This document shows, piece after piece, positions 1 to 5,077 of a stretch of DNA of 5,186 nt. Every line of letters begins with the position of its first letter. Position 1 is the first letter of the stretch. Under the pieces are notes generated by a model. It was not told where the DNA came from, ran no database searches, and worked only from the letters and a program-made list of their open reading frames with translations. A program made the translations under genes and the position numbers. The stretch is from Competibacteraceae bacterium UBA3908 (GTDB lineage: Bacteria; Pseudomonadota; Gammaproteobacteria; Competibacterales; Competibacteraceae), in the NCBI GenBank assembly GCA_002391525.1, contig DGFE01000184.1:1-5186 (forward strand). Direction: 5' to 3'.

Positions 1-753
1 TACGCCGGGGCCTTCAGCGTCACCGAGAAAGCCGACCAGAGTCCGGTCACCGCCGCCGACCTTGCCGCCCACGACTGCATCCTGAGCGGGCTGGCGCAAC
101 TGACGCCCGAGATTCCGGTGCTGTCGGAGGAAGCGCCCGACGTCAGCTTCGCCGAACGCAGCGGCTGGGAATGGCTGTGGCTGGTGGACCCGCTCGACGG
201 CACCCGCGAGTTCATCAAGCGCAGCGACCAGTTCTCGGTCAACATCGCCCTGATCCATCGCCACGAAGCGGTATTCGGGCTGGTCCTGCCGCCGGTCGGC
301 GGTGTTTACTATTACGCTTGGCGCGGCGGCGGCGCTTACAAGCAATCCCCCGGCCAGCCCGCCCGCCGCATTCATGCGGCGCGGGTCTGCCACTATCCGG
401 TGCGCGTCGTCAGCAGTCAGGAATCTTACCGCACCCGCCGCTTGCAGGACTATCTCAGCCAACTCGGCCCGCACCGGCATCTGGGTCTGGGCGGCGCCCT
501 GAAGTCCTGCCTCATCGCCGAGGGTGAAGCCGATCTTTACCCCCGCTTCGGCCCGACCGGCGAATGGGATACCGCCGCCACCCAGGTGATCGTGGAGCAG
601 GCCGGCGGCTATGTGACCGACATGCAGTTGCGGCCGCTGCGCTACAACGCCCGGCCGGTGCTGATCAACCCGGATTTCTTCGCGTTCGGCGACGCCACTC
701 GCGACTGGTCCCACTATCTGCCCCATCGCCACCCGCACGGGTGGCCAGCCTAA
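1..753 (+). CDS. cysQ: 3'(2'),5'-bisphosphate nucleotidase CysQ (5' end outside window)
   Basis: CysQ is a Mg2+-dependent phosphatase of the inositol monophosphatase superfamily. It converts 3'-phosphoadenosine 5'-phosphate (PAP) to AMP, removing the inhibitory by-product of PAPS-dependent sulfate assimilation. The frame is open from base 1 to TAA at 751-753 (250 codons visible). No start is visible: the first residues (YAGAFSVTEKADQSPVTAAD) align with about residue 19 onward of E. coli CysQ, so roughly 18 residues are missing. Counting window codons, the metal-binding motifs are LSEE at 41-44, DPLDGT at 63-68 and WDTAA at 189-193, the last preceded by YPRFGPTG. SLK-type and VNIAL motifs of the family are also present. 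The C-terminus runs about ten residues past the E. coli end with a His/Pro-rich tail (HRHPHGWPA), which is encoded by a strong inverted repeat. Other members of the superfamily (SuhB, ImpA types) fit less well because FIKR and YPRFGPT are CysQ-like. Assignment is confident. Confidence 0.95.
   Translation, partial: YAGAFSVTEKADQSPVTAADLAAHDCILSGLAQLTPEIPVLSEEAPDVSFAERSGWEWLWLVDPLDGTREFIKRSDQFSVNIALIHRHEAVFGLVLPPVGGVYYYAWRGGGAYKQSPGQPARRIHAARVCHYPVRVVSSQESYRTRRLQDYLSQLGPHRHLGLGGALKSCLIAEGEADLYPRFGPTGEWDTAATQVIVEQAGGYVTDMQLRPLRYNARPVLINPDFFAFGDATRDWSHYLPHRHPHGWPA
728..745 (+). other. Perfect stem-loop at the 3' end of cysQ
   Basis: Bases 728-734 (GCCACCC) and 739-745 (GGGTGGC) form a perfect 7-bp GC-rich stem with a 4-nt GCAC loop, ending 5 nt before the cysQ stop codon. 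It lies inside the coding sequence and has no T-tract after it (next bases CAGCCTAACC), so it does not look like an intrinsic terminator. It could slow decay of the cysQ message, uncouple zapE expression, or be a chance result of a GC-rich His/Pro/Gly tail. The pairing is seen directly; any role is inference. Confidence 0.45.
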
Positions 754-792
754 CCTTCCAGCCCTCAGCACGACAAGGTTTCGAGTCCCGCC

Positions 793-1905
793 ATGCCATA
801 CGAACGCTATCGCCGCGATTTGCAAAGGGAAGGTTTCCAGCATGATCCGGCCCAGGAACGGGCGGTGCAACACCTGCAAAGAATCTACGACCAACTGATG
901 GCGCAACCGGAACCGGTCCCAAGCAGGAAGACCAGGCTGTTCGCCCGGCTGGCTGGCCGCGACAAACCGGCCGCCGCCGACGTTCCCACCGTGCGCGGGC
1001 TGTATTTGTGGGGCGGCGTGGGTCGCGGCAAGACCTATCTGGTCGATACCTTCATCGACGCCCTGCCGCTGGAGCGCAAGCAGCGCATTCACTTTCACAG
1101 CTTCATGCGGTCGGTGCACGCCGAACTGAAAGAGTTGAAGAACCAGCGGGAACCGCTGCGGATCGTCGCCCGCCGCTTCGCCGAGAAGGCGCGGGTGATC
1201 TGCCTGGACGAGTTTTTCGTCGCCGACATCACCGACGCGATGCTGCTGTATGGGCTGTTGAAGGAATTGTTCGCCAACGGCGTCACCCTGATCACCACCT
1301 CCAACATCGAACCGGACGGCCTGTACAAGGACGGCCTGCAACGCGCCCGGTTTCTGCCCGCCATCGAATTGATCGAACAGCATCTGGACGTGCTGAACGT
1401 GGACGGTGGGGTGGACTATCGGCTGCGCTATCTGGAAAAGGCGGAAATTTATCATTACCCGCTGGACGAGCGGGCCGACCGGATTCTGAACGATCTCTTC
1501 GACCACATCGCGCCCGAACCCGGTCATCGCGGCGGCGATCTGGAAATCGAGGGCCGCTTCATTCCCACCTTGCGCGAGGCCGACGGCATCGTCTGGTTCA
1601 ATTTCCGGGCGATCTGCGACGGGCCGCGCGGCACCGCCGACTACATCGAAATCGCCCGCTGCTTCCATACCGTGCTGATCTCCAACGTGCCGGTGCTGGA
1701 CTGGCAGATGGAAAATCAGGCGCGGCGCTTCGTCAATCTGGTGGACGAGTTTTACGACCGCGGCGTCAAGCTGATCCTGTCCGCCGCCGCGCCGGTGCTG
1801 GAGCTGTACCGGGGCGAGAAGCTGAAATTCGAGTTCCAGCGCACCGTCAGCCGCCTGCAGGAAATGCAGTCGCACGAGTACCTGGAGCGGCCGCACTTGC
1901 CGTAG
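793..1905 (+). CDS. zapE: Cell division protein ZapE (AFG1/LACE1-family ATPase)
   Basis: ZapE (YhcM in E. coli) is a cytoplasmic AFG1-type P-loop ATPase. In E. coli it associates with FtsZ at the late division ring and matters during filamentation and low-oxygen or high-temperature growth. The 370-residue length matches E. coli (375). Visible motifs are Walker A GGVGRGKT at 74-81, the family's RIHFHSFM segment after it, Walker B VICLDEF at 135-141, a sensor-1-like TTSNIEP at 168-174, and a conserved DGLQRARFLPAI at 180-191 with candidate arginine-finger residues R184/R186. No signal peptide or membrane span is seen. ATG 793 is the only ATG after the upstream stop in this frame, and the N-terminal PYERYRRDLQREGF matches the family start. 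The ribosome binding site is weak (AAGG at 775-778, 14 nt away), which suggests translation may depend on cysQ upstream. The gene is probably co-transcribed with cysQ. Function in this organism is inferred from the family. Confidence 0.95.
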   Translation: MPYERYRRDLQREGFQHDPAQERAVQHLQRIYDQLMAQPEPVPSRKTRLFARLAGRDKPAAADVPTVRGLYLWGGVGRGKTYLVDTFIDALPLERKQRIHFHSFMRSVHAELKELKNQREPLRIVARRFAEKARVICLDEFFVADITDAMLLYGLLKELFANGVTLITTSNIEPDGLYKDGLQRARFLPAIELIEQHLDVLNVDGGVDYRLRYLEKAEIYHYPLDERADRILNDLFDHIAPEPGHRGGDLEIEGRFIPTLREADGIVWFNFRAICDGPRGTADYIEIARCFHTVLISNVPVLDWQMENQARRFVNLVDEFYDRGVKLILSAAAPVLELYRGEKLKFEFQRTVSRLQEMQSHEYLERPHLP

Positions 1906-1908
1906 CGC

Positions 1909-2865
1909 TTATCCCACCAGCCGCGGCGGCGCGCCGTCCCGCCAGCCCTGGATGTTCTCCGCCAGCTGTTCGACCAGCCGCTGACGGGATTCGCGGCTGC
2001 CCCAGGCGCAGTGCGGGGTGACGATCAGGTTGGGAATATCGGGCGCCAGCAGGGGATTGCCGGTCACCGGCGGCTCCAGGCTCAGCACGTCCACGCCCGC
2101 ACCGCCCAGCGCGCCCTGACGCAGCGCGTCGGCCAGTACCGCTTCGTCCACCAGTCCGCCGCGGGCGGTGTTGATCAGAATGGCGTCGCGCCGCATCAGC
2201 GCCAGTTCCCAGGGGCCGATCAGGCCGCGGGTGTCCGGCGTCAGCGGACAGTGCAGGCTGAGTACGTCGATCTGCGGCAACAGGATCGGCAGCGGGAGCC
2301 GCCCTTCCTCCGGCTCCACCGTGCCGGGCCGCTGGGCCAGCAGCACCCGCATCCCGAACGCCTCGGCCACCCGCGCCACGCCTCGGCCCAGTTCGCCGTA
2401 ACCCACGATGCCCAGCGTCTTGCCGGCCAGTTCGCGGATCGGAAAATCCAGCAGGCAGAACTGGCTGGCCCGCTGCCAGCGACCGTCGCGGACGGCCTGT
2501 CGATATTCCGGCCAGCGGGTGCACAGCGCCAGCAGCAGCGCGAACACATGCTGGACCACCGCCGGCGTGCCGTAACCCCGGCAGTTGCAGACGGTGATGC
2601 CCCGCGCCGCCGCCGCCGCCAAATCCACGTTATTGACGCCGGTGGCGGCGACGCAGATCAGCCGCAAGCGTCCGGCCTGGCGGAGCGCGGCGGCGTCGAG
2701 CATCACCTTGTTGCTGATCACCACTTCGGCCTGCGCGATGCGCGCGGCGACCTGTTCGGGCGCGGTGGCCGGGTAATAGCGCAGGTCCGGCAGGATCCGG
2801 TCGAGACTGGCGAAATCGAGATCGCCGCGATCCAGCGAATCCCGGTCGAGAAACACACCCAGCAT
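1909..2865 (-). CDS. hprA: D-2-hydroxyacid dehydrogenase, hydroxypyruvate reductase/glycerate dehydrogenase type
   Basis: This 318-residue cytosolic enzyme reversibly reduces 2-keto acids to D-2-hydroxy acids with NAD(P)H; the closest remembered match is hydroxypyruvate reductase (hydroxypyruvate to D-glycerate) of methylotrophs. The order is an N-terminal substrate domain (1 to about 98), a Rossmann domain (about 99-285), then a return to the substrate domain. Visible residues are the dinucleotide motif GYGELG (155-160), the catalytic triad R235 (in NTARGG), E264 (in LSLEPP) and H285 (in TPHCAW), plus CPLTPDTRG at 206-214. Segments such as SQFCLLDFPIRELAG (134-148) resemble Methylobacterium HprA. 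Where NAD enzymes have Asp after Rossmann strand 2, this protein has Q178-R179, so NADPH use is possible. ATG at 2865-2863 is preceded by GGAGG at 10 nt. The gene converges with zapE (3 bp between stops) and diverges from hemH. The family is certain; the substrate and the symbol are a best guess, since phosphoglycerate- or lactate-type relatives share the motifs. Confidence 0.9.
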   Translation of the reverse strand: MLGVFLDRDSLDRGDLDFASLDRILPDLRYYPATAPEQVAARIAQAEVVISNKVMLDAAALRQAGRLRLICVAATGVNNVDLAAAAARGITVCNCRGYGTPAVVQHVFALLLALCTRWPEYRQAVRDGRWQRASQFCLLDFPIRELAGKTLGIVGYGELGRGVARVAEAFGMRVLLAQRPGTVEPEEGRLPLPILLPQIDVLSLHCPLTPDTRGLIGPWELALMRRDAILINTARGGLVDEAVLADALRQGALGGAGVDVLSLEPPVTGNPLLAPDIPNLIVTPHCAWGSRESRQRLVEQLAENIQGWRDGAPPRLVG

Positions 2866-2875
2866 GGCGAGGGAA

Positions 2876-2880
2876 CCTCC
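2876..2880 (-). promoter_or_regulatory. Ribosome binding site of the hydroxyacid dehydrogenase
   Basis: Read on the minus strand, GGAGG lies 10 nt before the ATG at 2865-2863. It is a near-perfect Shine-Dalgarno core and supports this start. Confidence 0.75.
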
Positions 2881-2897
2881 AGCGGAAGATTTATCTC

Positions 2898-2903
2898 ATT
2901 ATA
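2898..2903 (-). promoter_or_regulatory. Candidate -10 box for the dehydrogenase gene
   Basis: On the minus strand bases 2903-2898 read TATAAT, a perfect sigma-70 -10 consensus within one of the few AT-rich patches of the window. A start point about 7 nt downstream (near 2890) would give a leader of about 25 nt containing the GGAGG site. No good -35 is present: the best hexamer at 16-nt spacing is CTGGCG (2925-2920, 3 of 6 matches), and there is no TGn extension. The promoter may be weak or activator-dependent. On the plus strand the same patch offers only a poor -10 (CATTAT, 2897-2902) for hemH. Confidence 0.45.
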
Positions 2904-2981
2904 GGCGCAACCGCGCCGCCGCCAGGGCTCCGACCCAACCGACAGCCGCAATCTTCCACTTTCGCCGGGATCAACTTCACC

Positions 2982-4088
2982 ATGAAATCGACCGCCCATC
3001 CCGCCTTCGCCCACGACCGGCCCGCCTGCGCCGGGGTGCTGCTGGCCAATCTCGGCACACCCGACGCGCCCACGCCCGTCGCCCTGCGCCGCTATCTGGC
3101 CGAATTTCTCTGGGACTCGCGGGTGGTGGAAATTCCCCGGCCAGTCTGGTGGCTGATTCTGCACGGCATCATCCTGCGGGTCCGGCCAGCCCAGTCGGCG
3201 CGCAAGTATCGGCTCATCTGGACGCCGAACGGCTCCCCGCTGCTGGCCATCGGGCGGAGCCAGGCGGCGGCGCTGGCGGCGGCGCTGGCGGAACGCCATC
3301 CCGGCCCGGTGCGGGTGGCGCTGGGGATGCGCTACGGCAATCCGTCCATTGCGTCCGCCCTGGCCGAGCTGCGCGCCGCCGGCGCCCGCCGGCTGCTGGT
3401 GCTGCCGCTGTACCCGCAATATTCCGCCGCCACGACCGCCTCGACCTTCGACGCCATCGCCGCCGAACTGCGGACCTGGCGCTGGTTGCCGGAGCTGCGC
3501 TTTGTCACCCAGTACCACGACGATCCCGGCTATCTGGGCGCGCTGGCGGACGCCATCCGCGCCGCTCGCGCCGAACAGCCCGGCGAACGGCTGCTGTTCT
3601 CCTTCCACGGCCTGCCCAGGCGTAACTTGCTGGCTGGCGATCCCTATCACTGCCAATGCCACCACACCGCCCGGTTGGTCGCCGAGCGGCTGGGACTCCA
3701 GTCGAACCAGTGGGCGGTGGCGTTTCAGTCGCGTTTTGGCCGCGCCGAATGGTTGCAACCCTACACCAGCGTGCTGCTGGCCGACTGGGCGAAGGCGGGG
3801 ATCGGAAGCGTGGACGTGGTTTGTCCCGGCTTCGCCGCCGACTGTCTGGAAACGCTGGAGGAAATCGCCATCGAAAATCGGCGGACCTTCCTGGAGGCCG
3901 GCGGCGAACGCTACCGCTATCTGCCGGCCCTGAACGACGCCCCGGCCCACATCGACGCGCTGGCCGCGCTGATCGGCCATCACGCCGCCGGCTGGCCGGA
4001 ATTCGACGCCGCTTACGACGCGGATGCCTTCGCCGCTCGGCGCATGGCCAGCCGCGACCGGGCGCTGGCCATGGGCGCGACGGCTTGA
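2982..4088 (+). CDS. hemH: Ferrochelatase HemH
   Basis: Ferrochelatase inserts Fe2+ into protoporphyrin IX to make protohaem, the last step of the classical haem pathway, in the cytosol or at the inner membrane face. The N-terminal family motif GVLLANLGTPDAPTP is at 18-32. The signature FSFHGLP with catalytic H209 is at 206-212, followed by GDPY at 219-222. FQSRFGRAEWLQPYT is at 248-262, CPGFAADCLETLEE at 281-294 with the conserved acid E290, and a C-terminal YLPALND at 313-319. The 368 residues exceed E. coli HemH (320) through about 17 residues before the first motif and about 30 after the last. No C-terminal cysteine cluster is present, but an unusual HCQCHH lies at 223-228. ATG 2982 is the first ATG before the conserved block. 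Its ribosome binding site is weak (GGGA at 2967-2970, 11 nt away). The gene diverges from the dehydrogenase. Assignment is confident. Confidence 0.96.
   Translation: MKSTAHPAFAHDRPACAGVLLANLGTPDAPTPVALRRYLAEFLWDSRVVEIPRPVWWLILHGIILRVRPAQSARKYRLIWTPNGSPLLAIGRSQAAALAAALAERHPGPVRVALGMRYGNPSIASALAELRAAGARRLLVLPLYPQYSAATTASTFDAIAAELRTWRWLPELRFVTQYHDDPGYLGALADAIRAARAEQPGERLLFSFHGLPRRNLLAGDPYHCQCHHTARLVAERLGLQSNQWAVAFQSRFGRAEWLQPYTSVLLADWAKAGIGSVDVVCPGFAADCLETLEEIAIENRRTFLEAGGERYRYLPALNDAPAHIDALAALIGHHAAGWPEFDAAYDADAFAARRMASRDRALAMGATA
3263..3286 (+). repeat. 12-bp tandem repeat, two copies, inside hemH
   Basis: GGCGGCGGCGCT occurs twice in direct succession (3263-3274 and 3275-3286) and a third copy begins at 3287 (GGCG). 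It encodes the alanine/leucine run AAALAAALA at residues 95-103. The unit is a multiple of three, so gain or loss of a copy would add or remove four residues of a likely helix without a frameshift. Confidence 0.7.
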
Positions 4089-4089
4089 A

Positions 4090-4120
4090 CCCGGCGCGCG
4101 GCATAATCCGGGCTTTCTTT
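4090..4120 (+). terminator. Possible weak intrinsic terminator after hemH
   Basis: CCCGG (4090-4094) can pair with CCGGG (4108-4112) around a 13-nt loop, and is followed by the pyrimidine tract CTTTCTTT (4113-4120). It begins 1 nt after the hemH stop. The stem is only 5 bp and the tract is interrupted by C, so termination may be inefficient. A second stem, GCTTTC (4112-4117) with GAAAGC (4123-4128), would sequester the tract and shares G4112 with the first stem. Confidence 0.3.
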
Positions 4121-4134
4121 GCGAAAGCGCCTTC

Positions 4135-4140
4135 TATACT
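4135..4140 (+). promoter_or_regulatory. Candidate -10 box for the HAD phosphatase gene
   Basis: TATACT matches the sigma-70 -10 consensus at five of six bases. It would give a leader of about 80 nt before ATG 4227. No recognisable -35 lies 16-18 nt upstream (CTTTCT at 4113-4118 matches two of six), so this is a weak call. CATAAT at 4102-4107 is an alternative -10, also without a correctly spaced -35. Confidence 0.25.
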
Positions 4141-4182
4141 CATCTGGAACGGCGGCGGCCAACAGCGATGGTCGCCACGGGT

Positions 4183-4198
4183 CCGCGCGCCGGCGCGG
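4183..4198 (+). other. GC hairpin in the leader of the HAD gene
   Basis: CCGCGC (4183-4188) pairs perfectly with GCGCGG (4193-4198) around a GCCG loop. It ends 28 nt before ATG 4227 and leaves the ribosome binding site free. There is no T-tract. It may be a chance product of GC-rich sequence. Confidence 0.3.
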
Positions 4199-4217
4199 CT
4201 TCGAATCCGATCCCGGC

Positions 4218-4223
4218 GAGGGA
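4218..4223 (+). promoter_or_regulatory. Ribosome binding site of the HAD phosphatase
   Basis: GAGGGA at 4218-4223, with its GAGG core 5 nt before ATG 4227, is the only good Shine-Dalgarno in the upstream region. It decides the start in favour of ATG 4227 over an in-frame TTG at 4119. Confidence 0.6.
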
Positions 4224-4226
4224 AGC

Positions 4227-4979
4227 ATGATCCACGGTGTCCTGTTCGACCTGGAAGGCGTGTTGTACGTCGGCGGTTATCCCTTGCCCGGCGCTCGCGA
4301 AGCGCTGCTCAGCCTGCGCGCCGCCGGCATTCCGATGCGCTTCATCACCAACAGCACCCGAATGCCCCGCGGCGCCATCGTCAACCGGCTGGCGCGCATG
4401 GGGCTGGAGGTGCCGCCGCAACACCTGTTCACTCCCGTGGTCGCCGCCCGCAACTATCTGATCGCCCGCAAATTGACGCCGCACCTGCTGGTACACCCCA
4501 ACATCCAGGGCGAATTCGCCGACCTGCTCGGCCCGCCGCCGGACGCGGTGCTGCTCGGCGACGCCGGTCCGGCGTTCAGCTACGACGCGCTCAACCAGTG
4601 CTTCCGGCTGCTGCTGGACGGGCTGCCGCTGCTGGCGATGGGCTCCAACCGCTATTTTCGCGACGAGAGCGGGCTGAATCTGGATATCGGCCCATTCATG
4701 GTGGCGCTGGAATACGCCGCCGAACTGGAGGCGGTGGTGCTGGGCAAGCCGGCTGTCGAGTTTTTCCTGGCCGCGGTCGGCAGCCTCGGTCTGCCGCCGC
4801 AGGATGTGGTGATGATCGGCGACGACGCCGAGATGGACGTGCGCGGCGCGCTGGCCGCGGGACTGCGCGCCGCGCTGGTGCGGACCGGCAAATACCGCCC
4901 CGGCGACGAGACCAAGGTCGAATCCCAGGGCGGGCGGGTGTTCGACGATCTCGACGCGGTGGTGGATTACATCCTCTGA
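4227..4979 (+). CDS. HAD-superfamily phosphatase, subclass IIA, LHPP/NagD-like
   Basis: The protein has 250 residues. It resembles mammalian LHPP, which hydrolyses phospholysine, phosphohistidine and pyrophosphate; the bacterial substrate is unknown. HAD motif I is FDLEGVLY at 7-14 with nucleophile D8, but Glu (E10) replaces the usual second Asp. Motif II is ITNSTR at 40-45, a C2-type cap follows, motif III is K174 in LGKPAVEFF, and motif IV is MIGDDAEMDVRGA at 196-208 with D199 and D200. LHPP-like stretches include GDAGPAFSYD (111-120), LDIGPFMVALEYA (152-164) and VRTGKYRPGDE (218-228). No signal peptide or membrane span is seen, so the enzyme should be cytosolic. The start at ATG 4227 is supported by the ribosome binding site and by immediate entry into the motif I strand (MIHGVLFDLEG). 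It lies 138 bp after hemH and 98 bp before pip; neither neighbour suggests a substrate. The superfamily call is firm and the LHPP subgroup call is good; the physiological role is unknown. Confidence 0.9.
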   Translation: MIHGVLFDLEGVLYVGGYPLPGAREALLSLRAAGIPMRFITNSTRMPRGAIVNRLARMGLEVPPQHLFTPVVAARNYLIARKLTPHLLVHPNIQGEFADLLGPPPDAVLLGDAGPAFSYDALNQCFRLLLDGLPLLAMGSNRYFRDESGLNLDIGPFMVALEYAAELEAVVLGKPAVEFFLAAVGSLGLPPQDVVMIGDDAEMDVRGALAAGLRAALVRTGKYRPGDETKVESQGGRVFDDLDAVVDYIL

Positions 4980-4993
4980 AGCGCGCGGCGGGG

Positions 4994-5022
4994 TTCGGGT
5001 CCGCGCCGATTGCGCGTAGAAT
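4994..5022 (+). promoter_or_regulatory. Candidate promoter for pip
   Basis: TAGAAT at 5017-5022 matches the sigma-70 -10 consensus at five of six bases. The hexamer 17 nt upstream, TTCGGG at 4994-4999, matches the -35 at only two of six. A start near 5029 would give a leader of about 50 nt. The position in the 98-bp gap before pip fits, but the -35 is poor. A 6-bp GC stem (4983-4988 with 5001-5006) overlaps the upstream part and has no T-tract. Confidence 0.35.
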
Positions 5023-5068
5023 CCGCTCTCGCCAGGCTTTGCCCGCCCTCTCCTTCCGCATCGAATCT

Positions 5069-5072
5069 GGAG
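5069..5072 (+). promoter_or_regulatory. Ribosome binding site of pip
   Basis: GGAG ends 5 nt before ATG 5078, a suitable Shine-Dalgarno spacing that supports this start. Confidence 0.65.
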
Positions 5073-5077
5073 TTCCC

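Larger units (their letters stand above)
4168..4230 (+). other. Possible 20-codon leader frame overlapping the HAD gene start
   Basis: ATG 4168 opens a frame of 20 codons (starting MVATGPRAGA) that ends at TGA 4228-4230. That stop overlaps the HAD gene ATG at 4227 in the ATGA arrangement typical of translational coupling. No clear Shine-Dalgarno precedes 4168, the composition is Ala/Pro/Arg-rich as expected from random GC-rich DNA, and I recognise no family. It is listed as a possibility only. The region also contains a 6-bp hairpin at 4183-4198. Confidence 0.2.

Noticed and set aside
770..795. T-arm-like sequence GGTTTCGAGTCCCGCCA before zapE
   Set aside because: The five bases on each side of TTCGAGT do not pair as a T-stem, and no acceptor, D or anticodon arm can be found upstream, where cysQ coding sequence lies.
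1008..2021. Second plus-strand open frame overlapping zapE
   Set aside because: It is frame-shifted against the confident zapE frame and Arg/Ala/Gly-rich with no recognisable motif.
2605..2620. Run of five GCC triplets in the dehydrogenase gene
   Set aside because: It encodes a plain alanine run in a helix and is common in GC-rich genomes; no further structure is seen.
2011..2904. Open frame of nearly 300 codons on the plus strand opposite the hydroxyacid dehydrogenase
   Set aside because: It is antisense to a gene with a complete catalytic triad and Rossmann motif; its His/Gln/Arg-rich composition is typical of a shadow frame.
2718..3983. Long open frame on the minus strand opposite hemH (about 420 codons)
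   Set aside because: hemH on the plus strand has intact family motifs throughout. The antisense frame has Arg/Gln/Gly/Pro-rich low-complexity composition, no motif, and is expected as a shadow in GC-rich coding DNA.
4195..4215. T-arm-like sequence GGCTTCGAATCC before the HAD gene
   Set aside because: The flanking five-base arms do not pair and no cloverleaf can be built from the surrounding sequence.
4119..4226. Longer HAD protein starting at the in-frame TTG 4119
   Set aside because: The extra 36 residues are Arg/Gly/Ser-rich, do not match the family, and have no ribosome binding site. ATG 4227 has one and starts directly at motif I.
4983..5006. Possible terminator after the HAD gene (GCGCGG paired with CCGCGC)
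   Set aside because: The 12-nt loop and the absence of any T-tract make it indistinguishable from chance pairing in GC-rich sequence.
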